From the NCBI GenBank assembly GCA_002779555.1, contig PEWI01000111.1:4151-9434 (forward strand): 5,284 nt of DNA, given 5' to 3'. The notes under the pieces were generated by a model that saw nothing but the letters and a program-made list of their open reading frames with translations, ran no database searches and was not told the DNA's origin. This document shows, piece after piece, positions 1 through 5,220 of the stretch (the first letter of the stretch is position 1; each line of letters starts with the position of its first letter). The position numbers were made by a program, and so were the translations under genes. The DNA comes from Candidatus Bathyarchaeota archaeon CG07_land_8_20_14_0_80_47_9 (GTDB lineage Archaea > Thermoproteota > Bathyarchaeia > Bathyarchaeales > Bathycorpusculaceae).

Positions 1-335
1 ACCGTAAACAGTTCATAGAGAAGCTGGGTTTCGACCCTTACCCTGGCACGCTTAATCTGAAGCTTACGACGGACTACGACATCAAAACTCGTTCAGAGCT
101 TGAGGCTTATCCTGCAGTTGAGATTGAAGGCTTCAAGGACGAGAATCGAACCTTCGGCAACGTGAAATGCTACCCTGCGATAATCGAGAACAAGGTGAAA
201 GGCGCCATAGTCTCAGCCTTGAGAAGCCATTACGATGTTTCGATAGTTGAAGTTATTGCTCCCGTTCCTTTGCGGAAGCATCTCAAGCTTAAAGACGGCC
301 ACAAGGTTAAGGTGGAAGTCCTAACACTTCCGTAG
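1..335 (+). CDS. ribK: CTP-dependent riboflavin kinase, C-terminal part (5' end outside window)
   Basis: This is the final 110 codons of an archaeal riboflavin kinase (DUF120 family), which phosphorylates riboflavin to FMN using CTP rather than ATP. The reading frame is open from base 3 to the TAG at 333-335. Visible family marks are FDPYPGTLNLKL at fragment residues 10-21 (the PGTLN stretch belongs to the nucleotide/metal site of the family), RSHYD at 74-78 in place of the usual RTHYD, and a closing VIAPVPLRKHLKLKDGHKV segment typical of the cradle-loop barrel. Many archaeal RibK proteins have an N-terminal winged-helix domain, and whether this one does cannot be seen. It ends facing the minus-strand YHS gene. 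The next enzyme of the pathway, FAD synthase, is encoded 3 kb away on the other strand. The family call is firm from the motifs; the kinase role is family knowledge. Confidence 0.93.
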   Translation, partial: RKQFIEKLGFDPYPGTLNLKLTTDYDIKTRSELEAYPAVEIEGFKDENRTFGNVKCYPAIIENKVKGAIVSALRSHYDVSIVEVIAPVPLRKHLKLKDGHKVKVEVLTLP

Positions 336-362
336 GCTTCAGCCTCCAAACTGGATTTTGGA
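334..362. repeat. Two small inverted repeats just after the ribK stop
   Basis: AGGCT-TC-AGCCT (334-345) overlaps the ribK stop codon. It is followed by TCCAAA (345-350) and TTTGGA (357-362) separated by 6 nt. These could fold in the 3' end of the ribK transcript or of the converging YHS transcript. No clear T-run follows on either strand, so I do not call a terminator. Confidence 0.3.
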
Positions 363-410
363 CTTAGCAGACTGATTTCATGGAGACGGGTTCGCACACG
401 GAGGCGGCAT

Positions 411-554
411 CTATTTAACAAACTTTGCTGGGTGCCTCTTGAATCGCTTCTTGCATGTTATGCTGCAGAAGTGATATGTTTCTCCATCGTGAGTTATCTT
501 AAATTTGGACGTCTTCTCATCCAGAATCGCACCACACACAGGGTCAGTAGGCAT
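411..554 (-). CDS. Mini YHS/TRASH-type metal-binding protein (47 aa)
   Basis: A 47-codon gene read on the minus strand from ATG (554-552) to TAG (413-411). The protein starts MPTDPVCGAILDEKTSKF and ends with the segment HFCSITCKKRFKRHPAKF plus VK. This is a nearly complete stand-alone YHS domain: DPVCG at 4-8, the Y27-H28-F29 signature, and cysteines C7, C30 and C34 spaced C-x22-C-x3-C, which fits the TRASH metal-binding pattern. Such domains bind copper or other soft metals and occur as single-domain proteins or as parts of metal ATPases and regulators. A purine-rich GTGAGGGG lies 14 nt upstream of the ATG. The gene is codirectional with the zinc-binding mini gene upstream but separated from it by a T-run, so it probably has its own transcript. 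Metal and partner cannot be told from sequence. Confidence 0.85.
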   Translation of the reverse strand: MPTDPVCGAILDEKTSKFKITHDGETYHFCSITCKKRFKRHPAKFVK

Positions 555-568
555 AATTTTCTTCTTTA

Positions 569-576
569 CCCCTCAC
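569..576 (-). promoter_or_regulatory. Probable ribosome binding site of the YHS mini gene
   Basis: On the minus strand this reads GTGAGGGG, complementary to the 3' end of archaeal 16S rRNA. It lies 14 nt before the ATG at 554, slightly farther than usual. It supports 554 as the start, since the frame has no good alternative upstream. Confidence 0.45.
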
Positions 577-649
577 AACATTAAGCTCATAGATGCGCCT
601 ATCATCCTATTATCATTATTGGTGAAAAGAATCAAGACAGCTTGAAATG

Positions 650-662
650 AAAAAGAAAAAAA
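650..662 (-). terminator. T-run terminator after the zinc-binding mini gene
   Basis: On the minus strand this is seven T, one C, then five T, starting 36 nt after the TAA of the 45-codon gene. Archaeal RNA polymerase stops at such T-tracts without needing a hairpin. It would separate the transcripts of the two mini genes. The call rests only on base composition and placement. Confidence 0.5.
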
Positions 663-698
663 GGATTATGAACTAAGGTTGGATGTTAGCCTGTAAGC

Positions 699-836
699 TT
701 AATATCTCCTTGGAGGTCTACGTTTAGCGTAACATTCTCGGCAGTAGACGGGTCTACTTCCGTCAGGCTTGAACGGAACTTCACATTCTTTTCCGCATTC
801 AGCGCAAACTGCCTTGTACGTTTCTTTTCCTGACAT
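699..836 (-). CDS. Mini CxxC-x17-CxxC zinc-binding protein (45 aa)
   Basis: A 45-codon gene on the minus strand, ATG at 836-834 and TAA at 701-699. The protein contains YKAVCAECGKECEVPF, then KPDGSRPVYCRECYAKRR. Cysteine pairs C11/C14 and C32/C35 are separated by exactly 17 residues, the arrangement described as the CxxC-x17-CxxC domain, with an extra C18. The phrase VPFKPDGSRPVYCRECY matches the conserved core of that family, and the basic tail (KRRPPRRY) is typical. These tiny proteins are widespread in archaea and some bacteria; they are presumed to bind zinc and possibly nucleic acid, with no settled function. A longer open frame over the same bases (686-898) lacks all these cysteine motifs and is a shadow. 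Upstream lie a purine-rich stretch and the 865-888 palindrome. Family call strong, role unknown. Confidence 0.88.
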   Translation of the reverse strand: MSGKETYKAVCAECGKECEVPFKPDGSRPVYCRECYAKRRPPRRY

Positions 837-864
837 TTCCCTATTTCAACTCCTATACTATTTA

Positions 865-888
865 GTGCCAGAATCGATTCTGTTGCAC
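865..888. promoter_or_regulatory. Palindrome in the divergent promoter region, candidate operator
   Basis: A perfect 14-bp palindrome, CAGAATCGATTCTG (869-882), is flanked by a second pair of arms, GTGC (865-868) and GCAC (885-888), with only TT unpaired on one side. It lies 29-52 nt upstream of the zinc-binding mini gene and about 120 nt upstream of the radical SAM gene. Position and symmetry suit a dimeric repressor or activator site for the mini gene. An alternative is a hairpin in its 5' leader, if transcription starts at the TATA-like TTTAATA (minus strand, 911-917). Confidence 0.5.
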
Positions 889-953
889 ACGGTGACAATC
901 GCTAACTTGGTATTAAACCTATTCATTCACAAGTGCGCTTTTCAATACTGCTT

Positions 954-967
954 CTGTCTTTTGACAG
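954..967. promoter_or_regulatory. Inverted repeat upstream of the radical SAM promoter
   Basis: CTGTC (954-958) and GACAG (963-967) are separated by TTTT. The repeat ends 6 nt before the TATA-like box of the radical SAM gene, touching the expected BRE position, so a bound protein could affect TBP/TFB loading. It is only 5 bp per arm, so chance is possible. Confidence 0.35.
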
Positions 968-973
968 CAATAA

Positions 974-983
974 TTTTTAATAA
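974..983 (+). promoter_or_regulatory. TATA-like box of the radical SAM gene
   Basis: TTTTTAATAA is centred about 26 nt before position 1005. That would place the transcript start a few bases before the ATG at 1010, giving a nearly leaderless mRNA, or about 23 nt before the alternative ATG at 1028. No other AT-rich box lies closer to the gene. Confidence 0.55.
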
Positions 984-1009
984 GTCAATGAAACATCAAT
1001 TGCAGTCAC

Positions 1010-2590
1010 ATGAAAGAGAAGAGAAAGATGGCCAAAACCTCAGGCGTAAAAGTGGTGCTGACAGCTTCAGCGACTGAAATGAGCGATTATTACAACAACT
1101 CTTTTGTCGCTTTCGTGGCAGGATTCGCCAAAGGTCCAGTGCCCCTGTGGTTCTTGAGAAAAACACTTTACCCGCCGCCAGGGCATGACGGTATGGGAAG
1201 AGCGAAATATGCGCCGTATGGCTTGAGGAAAGTCGAATCTCTTCTCCTTGAGAACGGTTTTGACGAGTCAGATGTGGCCGTGGTTCACCCACTTGACCTT
1301 GAGGCATTTGTGGGTCCCAGCACTAAAGTCGTTGGCATCTCTTCCATGGACCCGACGGGAATGGGATACGTGAGCAAGACATATTCGTCGCTTGTCGGCG
1401 GAGGAGAACCTATGAACGCCATCGAGTTTAGAGAACTCGTCAAGAACAGTAGCATCCGGAAGTTCAAGCCTAAGGTTGTAGTCGGTGGTTTTGGCGCTTG
1501 GCAACTAGAGCGCAAGAAGGTGGCCGACAGGTATGGCATTGACTGCGTAGTCATTGGCGAAGGAGAGAAGGTTGTTCCAGAAGTCTTCAAGAAAGCGGTG
1601 AACGGCGAGCCTATTCCGCGCGTGGTTCGGGTTGAGAACAGCTCAGAAAACGACAGTACACCTGTGATCAGGCATGCAGCGATTCACGGCTGCGTAGAAA
1701 TCTCCAGAGGCTGCGGCAGAAACTGCCAGTTCTGTACCCCCACGGTGCAGAAGAAACGTGATGTGCCAATTGAGAAAATCATGAAGGAAGTGAAAGTCAC
1801 AGTAAGAGAAGGCAACTCGATGATCACGCTTGTCACAGAGGACATCTTCCTGTACGGCGTGAAGGACAAGCGTTTCATCCCTAACAAGGAGGCCGTGTTA
1901 AAGCTCGTTAAAAGTGTGGCTTCCTGTCCCGGCGTCAAGTCTATACAGCCAACTCACATGTCCCTGGCACCTGTGGTCTGTGACCCTAGCATGGTTCAGG
2001 AACTGGCTGAAATCTTGCTGGAACATTATTGGTACAAGCATGGTGACAAACCCATAGTGACTGCCGAGACTGGCGTGGAGACTGGAAGCGTCAGGCTTGT
2101 CAAGAAGTACATGGCTGGAAAGATGCTTCCGTTCAAGCCTGAAGAGTGGAAGGAGGTTGTCAGCCAAGCCTTCGGCATATTGAACGACAACGAGTGGTAC
2201 CCGCTTTGCACGTTGATCATTGGGCTTCCAGACGAGAAGGAAGAGGATGTCCTTGAAACGCTTGAGTTGATAGACGGCTTGAAAGATGCTAATGCTTTCT
2301 ACGTTCCGCTGTTCTTTGTTCCGCTTGAGAATTGCCTGTTGATGAACAAGCGTGGGGCGGAACTTGATTCTCTTTCGAAGGCGCGGTGGGAGTTCCTCAC
2401 GAGATGCTGGGAGTACAATGTCAGGATATGGGGAAACTCTTTCCTTGAGCACAGAATCCGAAACCCATTCCTTTTCAACTTCGTGAAGCGGTTTGTTATT
2501 CCCTTCGCTGGCAAAGTAGCAGGAGTCTATTACGGCGCAAAGCACGGCGAAGAAATGAAAGAAACCATTTGGAAAATGGCAACAGCCTGA
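1010..2590 (+). CDS. B12-binding-like radical SAM protein, substrate unknown
   Basis: A 526-residue enzyme of the radical SAM superfamily, using a 4Fe-4S cluster and S-adenosylmethionine for radical chemistry. The cluster ligands are C235-x3-C239-x2-C242 in SRGCGRNCQFC. Further core marks are TAETGVETGS (351-360) and CTLIIGLPDE (400-409), typical of the class that includes MiaB-like and cobalamin-dependent enzymes. Residues about 60-200 resemble a cobalamin-binding Rossmann domain, with VVGGFGAW (157-164) and CVVIGEGE (179-186). The histidine motif DxHxxG is not visible, so any cobalamin would be bound without a lower histidine ligand, or not at all. The C-terminus (485-512) is aromatic and hydrophobic with basic residues, which could allow membrane contact. 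The start may be 1010 (near leaderless) or 1028 (MAKTSG) behind a purine-rich leader. It stands alone between divergent and convergent neighbours. Archaeal lipid enzymes such as the GDGT ring synthases have this architecture, but that is only a hypothesis here. Confidence 0.9.
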   Translation: MKEKRKMAKTSGVKVVLTASATEMSDYYNNSFVAFVAGFAKGPVPLWFLRKTLYPPPGHDGMGRAKYAPYGLRKVESLLLENGFDESDVAVVHPLDLEAFVGPSTKVVGISSMDPTGMGYVSKTYSSLVGGGEPMNAIEFRELVKNSSIRKFKPKVVVGGFGAWQLERKKVADRYGIDCVVIGEGEKVVPEVFKKAVNGEPIPRVVRVENSSENDSTPVIRHAAIHGCVEISRGCGRNCQFCTPTVQKKRDVPIEKIMKEVKVTVREGNSMITLVTEDIFLYGVKDKRFIPNKEAVLKLVKSVASCPGVKSIQPTHMSLAPVVCDPSMVQELAEILLEHYWYKHGDKPIVTAETGVETGSVRLVKKYMAGKMLPFKPEEWKEVVSQAFGILNDNEWYPLCTLIIGLPDEKEEDVLETLELIDGLKDANAFYVPLFFVPLENCLLMNKRGAELDSLSKARWEFLTRCWEYNVRIWGNSFLEHRIRNPFLFNFVKRFVIPFAGKVAGVYYGAKHGEEMKETIWKMATA

Positions 2591-2626
2591 AGCCGACCCC
2601 AGTCAGAGGCGACAACCGATTCCCGA

Positions 2627-3244
2627 TTATGGCTTAGGCGAATATGAAAACCTGTACTGATATTTAGCTGGAGGCTTCCGTCTAAGCGCAAGAGCGTAGC
2701 CTATTGCCAACCCGATGACTAAACCTCCAAGGTGGGCGGCAAAGTTCACCTCCGGGCCGGAACTTATCATGAGCAGGAAGAAGGAATACAGCAAAGCGCT
2801 TATGATTGATTGGCCGATTGCCCGCCGAGAATATATGATGGTCGCGCCGAACACCCCAAAGATGGCGCCTGAAGCCCCTACTGAAACCATGTCAGGCCCA
2901 AGAAGAAGCGTCAGGAGGTTTCCTGCTAATCCGCTGACAAGGTAAATTAGGACGTATTCTCCGCTTGAAAATAGTTCTTCTGCTTTGAATCCAAAGATTA
3001 GAAGAAAAAGCATGTTTCCGGCGAGATGTGTGATATTTGCATGAATGAACATGGACGTGAACAACTGCCAGTACCAGCCGTTCATTACAAGTAAGTTGAC
3101 TTGACCATACTGCAAGATGACGGTGTCTCCTGTCACTAGGAAGTCTCCGCTGACTATCGAGGTGCAGATGTAAACAGCCACGTTCAACACAATGAGTGCA
3201 ATGGTTAGTGGAAATCTTTTTGGGCTTCTGAACACGGTTTTCAT
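2627..3244 (-). CDS. Rhomboid family intramembrane serine protease
   Basis: A 205-residue polytopic membrane protein with the six-helix rhomboid core. The catalytic dyad is visible: S125 in GASGAIFG (123-130) and H171 in AAHLGG (169-174). The second-helix signature is FTSMFIHANITHLAGN, with H68, H73 and N77; N77 is the oxyanion residue four after H73. Hydrophobic segments lie at about 12-30, 70-86, 96-116, 122-138, 145-162 and 168-187. Both ends are basic (MKTVFRSPKR, and RRKPPAKYQYR at 188-198), placing them in the cytoplasm by the positive-inside rule. There is no extra cytoplasmic domain. The ATG shares ATGA with the stop codon of the FAD synthase gene, so translation is probably coupled; it is the last gene of the operon. 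The cleaved substrate is unknown; family knowledge says single-span membrane proteins. All catalytic residues are present, so activity is likely. Confidence 0.95.
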   Translation of the reverse strand: MKTVFRSPKRFPLTIALIVLNVAVYICTSIVSGDFLVTGDTVILQYGQVNLLVMNGWYWQLFTSMFIHANITHLAGNMLFLLIFGFKAEELFSSGEYVLIYLVSGLAGNLLTLLLGPDMVSVGASGAIFGVFGATIIYSRRAIGQSIISALLYSFFLLMISSGPEVNFAAHLGGLVIGLAIGYALALRRKPPAKYQYRFSYSPKP

Positions 3245-3708
3245 CTCTTGTAATGTTCAACGATTTTCTGCTTTATTTTCGAAGAACTGTCCAGTTCGTC
3301 TTCGCCGAACTTGCCTATCTTCACAACTTCTATTTTCAGTCCCTTCTTTCTTACGTAGTTTTTGACGGTTTGTTCTATGTCTCCCCGATCGTAACCGAGC
3401 GCAATTACGTCCGGCTTGACTTTTTCAATTACTTTTTCTATGTTAAAATCTTCATAGCCGAGGATGGCCTTGTCCACGACTTTCAATGAGTCTACGAGGG
3501 CCACTCTTTGGTTTTCTGGGATGATTGGCTTTTCGCCTCGTCTTTTTTCAACTGTGCTGTCTCTGGCAACGATGACTATTAATTCAGCGTTCGGTCCGCC
3601 TGCCTCTTTAGCTTCTTCTAGGTACTTGACGTGGGCAAAATGCAGCAGGTCAAATACGCCTGAAGCCAGCACTACTTTTCTCTTTTCTTTTTTCTCCTCG
3701 CGGGCCAT
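3241..3708 (-). CDS. ribL: FAD synthase (FMN adenylyltransferase), RibL-type
   Basis: A 155-residue nucleotidyltransferase of the cytidylyltransferase fold, expected to join FMN and ATP to give FAD. Visible motifs are SGVFDLLHFAHVKYLEEAK (16-34), holding the HxxH nucleotide-binding signature as H23-F-A-H26, then IVIVARD (44-50), KPIIPENQR (60-68), DVIALGYD (100-107) and SSSKIKQKI (141-149), the last in the place of the ISTTxI-like motif. The length matches archaeal RibL. It contains no cysteine at all, unlike the air-sensitive Methanocaldococcus enzyme with its C-terminal cysteines. The start overlaps the DUF357 gene by 37 nt; a GTG at codon 13 would leave too little before the first strand, so the ATG at 3708 is preferred. 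A cytidylyltransferase for another phosphorylated alcohol is an alternative reading, but the similarity to RibL is better. Confidence 0.87.
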   Translation of the reverse strand: MAREEKKEKRKVVLASGVFDLLHFAHVKYLEEAKEAGGPNAELIVIVARDSTVEKRRGEKPIIPENQRVALVDSLKVVDKAILGYEDFNIEKVIEKVKPDVIALGYDRGDIEQTVKNYVRKKGLKIEVVKIGKFGEDELDSSSKIKQKIVEHYKR

Positions 3709-3959
3709 TCAAACTTCACTGCTCCCAACAGTCTCAAAGCGTCCAGCAGACCTTCGCAGTAGGCGATTGAGGTTAGGCTTACATGAAGCTCTTTCTTGGT
3801 TCTATAATACTTTGCGTCTTCTAGATAGGCTTTGGCAAACTCCAAAACCTTCTTGACACTGTCTACATCTGCGTTTACAGAGGATTTGGCAACTTCAATA
3901 TTATCAAAAACGTGCTCGGCAGAGACTATGTACTTTGACACAAGCTGATCCAGACTCAT
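3672..3959 (-). CDS. DUF357 family protein (95 aa)
   Basis: A small, mostly helical archaeal protein of unknown function. Residues about 38-80 carry the DUF357 hallmark: a helix with EFAKAYLEDAKYYRTKKE, then SIAYCEGLLDALRLLG, resembling a two-helix hairpin like those in tetratricopeptide-type folds. The tail FEWPARRKKKREK is strongly basic. Its ATG overlaps the dphB stop as ATGA (3956-3959), and its last 37 nt overlap the start of the FAD synthase gene in another frame. DUF357 genes are, to my recollection, often next to or fused with RibL-like genes in archaea, which would suggest a shared role, but no function is established. No transmembrane segment or signal is visible. Confidence 0.85.
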   Translation of the reverse strand: MSLDQLVSKYIVSAEHVFDNIEVAKSSVNADVDSVKKVLEFAKAYLEDAKYYRTKKELHVSLTSIAYCEGLLDALRLLGAVKFEWPARRKKKREK

Positions 3960-4756
3960 TCAGCCATCCTTCTGATCCTTTCAGGAGCGCCCGCCAGCAC
4001 TATCAAGGCTTCAGCCTCCATGAAATGTAGTTTGCCAGGAAAAATGATGCTGTGCGGCGGCCCACCAAAATCGAAACTGATTAAGTCTCGCACGTAACCT
4101 GCTTTTACCATGGGGTTGCTGCTTCCTGCTCTGGATATTCCAACCGCAAGCGTTTCCGGCGTGACTGTTTCCTTTTTCCTCTTCTTCTCGATCTCTAGAA
4201 GGCAGGCGAGAGCTTCCCGTATGCTTAAGTAACGTTTCAGTTCAGCCTTAATGTCCAGCAGACAGAGCGTGTGGAGTCCCAGCTTCTTGTTTTGTGTGAG
4301 CACTTCGTAAGGCGTTTGGGACGGCGTCTCGTCTGGAAACGGTATGGTCACGCTTTTTCCGAATTTATAATTGTGCAAGCCAGACAGGCCTATGACTGCG
4401 GAAAGCACCGAAGAGCCGTGAACTATTTGCGTTCTAATGCTACGTTTTTCAGCTTCTATCCGAAGCGCAACGTGGGTTGTCGCTATGAGGGGGTCGCCTG
4501 GAACAAGCAAGACAACCTTTCCATCTTTTGCAGCGTCTAGGATGACTTTGCCGTTTTCTTCCTCAAGCTCTTTTCTTGAAACTTCGCGAAGCTCTTTCCC
4601 AGCGGCCTTTTCGAGACGCTTTTTAGAGAAGGCGGGGAGAAGGCTTGTGTAGAGCTCGATGAAGACGTGTTTTGCAGTCCTTGTCTCTTCCATGCCACGC
4701 AAACTGATGCCCAAATCGTCATGTAAGCCTAGCCCAACGAACACGATTTGACCCAT
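3956..4756 (-). CDS. dphB: Diphthine synthase (diphthamide biosynthesis methyltransferase)
   Basis: A 266-residue SAM-dependent methyltransferase of the tetrapyrrole-methylase fold that methylates the diphthamide precursor on a histidine of elongation factor 2. Family marks are IVFVGLGLHDDLGIS (4-18), IELYTS (33-38), LLVPGDPLIATTHVALR (83-99, with the SAM-binding GDPL loop), GLSGLHNYKFGKSVTIP (123-139), LGLHTLCLLDIK (159-170), and the C-terminal GGPPHSIIFPGKLHFMEAEA (231-250). The length fits the family, which usually begins close to this first strand. I chose the ATG at 4756; an in-frame TTG at 4765 would add three residues and cannot be excluded. It is the first gene of a four-gene operon and shares ATGA with the next gene. 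The ribosome site is weak (AGAGAG on the minus strand). Confidence 0.95.
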   Translation of the reverse strand: MGQIVFVGLGLHDDLGISLRGMEETRTAKHVFIELYTSLLPAFSKKRLEKAAGKELREVSRKELEEENGKVILDAAKDGKVVLLVPGDPLIATTHVALRIEAEKRSIRTQIVHGSSVLSAVIGLSGLHNYKFGKSVTIPFPDETPSQTPYEVLTQNKKLGLHTLCLLDIKAELKRYLSIREALACLLEIEKKRKKETVTPETLAVGISRAGSSNPMVKAGYVRDLISFDFGGPPHSIIFPGKLHFMEAEALIVLAGAPERIRRMAE

Positions 4757-4795
4757 TTGCTTCAACTCTCTTCATAAGCTGATTTGCAGTTAAGC

Positions 4796-4803
4796 CTTAA
4801 AAC
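4796..4803 (-). promoter_or_regulatory. TATA-like box of the dphB operon, possibly shared with the divergent gene
   Basis: The minus strand reads GTTTTAAG here, about 26 nt before a start near 4773, which gives a leader of roughly 17 nt to the dphB ATG. On the plus strand the same bases read CTTAAAAC and lie about 26 nt before position 4826, just ahead of the zinc-ribbon gene's ribosome site. One element could therefore serve both directions. Confidence 0.4.
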
Positions 4804-4827
4804 TGTTGACCACTGAGTATTTGATGT

Positions 4828-4835
4828 GGGGGAGG
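4828..4835 (+). promoter_or_regulatory. Ribosome binding site of the zinc-ribbon gene
   Basis: GGGGGAGG, a strong match to the anti-Shine-Dalgarno sequence, ends 11 nt before the ATG at 4847. It supports this start over the in-frame GTG codons at positions 3 and 7 of the protein, and it implies a leadered transcript. Confidence 0.6.
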
Positions 4836-4846
4836 ACTGAGAAGAC

Positions 4847-5080
4847 ATGGGCGTGAGCGGCGCCGTGAAGTGTCGAGAATGCGGCGGAGAAATGGAAGAA
4901 GGTGATATTTTGGCTACCTACGGTGGGGTTGTGGCTCGTTTCCGAAACTATGGCGAGTTTCGGGGCGATAAGGTTGTTCCCTTTTACTGCAAGAACTGCG
5001 GTTACATTGAACTCTATAAGAGAAAGGAGTCGACAGAATCTTTTGACAAGCTTCACAAGAGAGGGAGTGGGCAGCCATGA
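4847..5080 (+). CDS. Small zinc-ribbon protein (77 aa)
   Basis: A 77-residue protein with two zinc knuckles, KCRECGGEMEEGD (C9, C12) and FYCKNCGYIELYKRK (C48, C51), separated by 35 residues that contain predicted beta-strands (ILATYGGVVARF). The pattern C-x2-CGGxMEEG followed by C-x2-CGYIELY is that of the small stand-alone zinc-ribbon proteins common in archaea and bacteria (I would test DUF6487). The tail after residue 58 is charged and probably disordered. It diverges from dphB across a 90-nt gap and ends 140 nt before the tRNA gene. The role is unknown: zinc binding is likely, nucleic-acid or protein contact is a guess. The stop overlaps an ATG that opens only an 18-codon frame. Confidence 0.85.
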   Translation: MGVSGAVKCRECGGEMEEGDILATYGGVVARFRNYGEFRGDKVVPFYCKNCGYIELYKRKESTESFDKLHKRGSGQP

Positions 5081-5177
5081 ATGGAGTGTTCTCGGGCCAA
5101 AATCATTCGAGTAAGCTGTTCACTTTCGCCTAAGTTACCGCAAGAAGAAAAGAAGCAAAGAAAGCGTAACCGAAAGC

Positions 5178-5187
5178 TCTATATCCC
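5178..5187 (+). promoter_or_regulatory. TATA-like box of the tRNA-Lys gene
   Basis: CTCTATATCC, preceded by CGAAAG in the BRE position, is centred about 26 nt before position 5209, some 12 nt ahead of the mature tRNA start. This spacing suits an archaeal tRNA promoter giving a short 5' leader for RNase P. The leader can form a small hairpin, TTTCC-GAA-GGAAA (5205-5217). Confidence 0.55.
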
Positions 5188-5220
5188 TTCTTAGTCGAGG
5201 TTCTTTTCCGAAGGAAAGTC

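Noticed and set aside
334..348. 15-bp exact repeat AGGCTTCAGCCTCCA, also at 4006-4020
   Set aside because: One copy overlaps the ribK stop and the other lies inside dphB coding for conserved residues (MEAEA); a single short match of this size is plausibly chance.
769..1077. 102-codon plus-strand frame across the divergent promoter region
   Set aside because: It runs antisense to the zinc-binding mini gene and over the palindrome and TATA box into the radical SAM gene, and its composition (Cys/Phe/Leu-rich start) is not protein-like.
1898..2545. 215-codon open frame antisense to the radical SAM gene
   Set aside because: No family motif or sensible composition; it is the reverse-strand shadow of a gene with clear radical SAM motifs.
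2591..2626. Possible bidirectional terminator between the converging radical SAM and rhomboid genes
   Set aside because: The 36-nt gap shows neither a T-run on either strand nor a convincing hairpin.
4763..4765. TTG as start of dphB
   Set aside because: An ATG three codons later fits the usual N-terminus of the family, so the TTG is not needed, though it is not excluded.
5077..5133. 18-codon frame starting at an ATG that overlaps the zinc-ribbon stop codon (ATGA)
   Set aside because: The overlap looks like coupling, but the product (MNGVFSGQNHSSKLFTFA) has no recognisable feature and is too short to support without conservation data.
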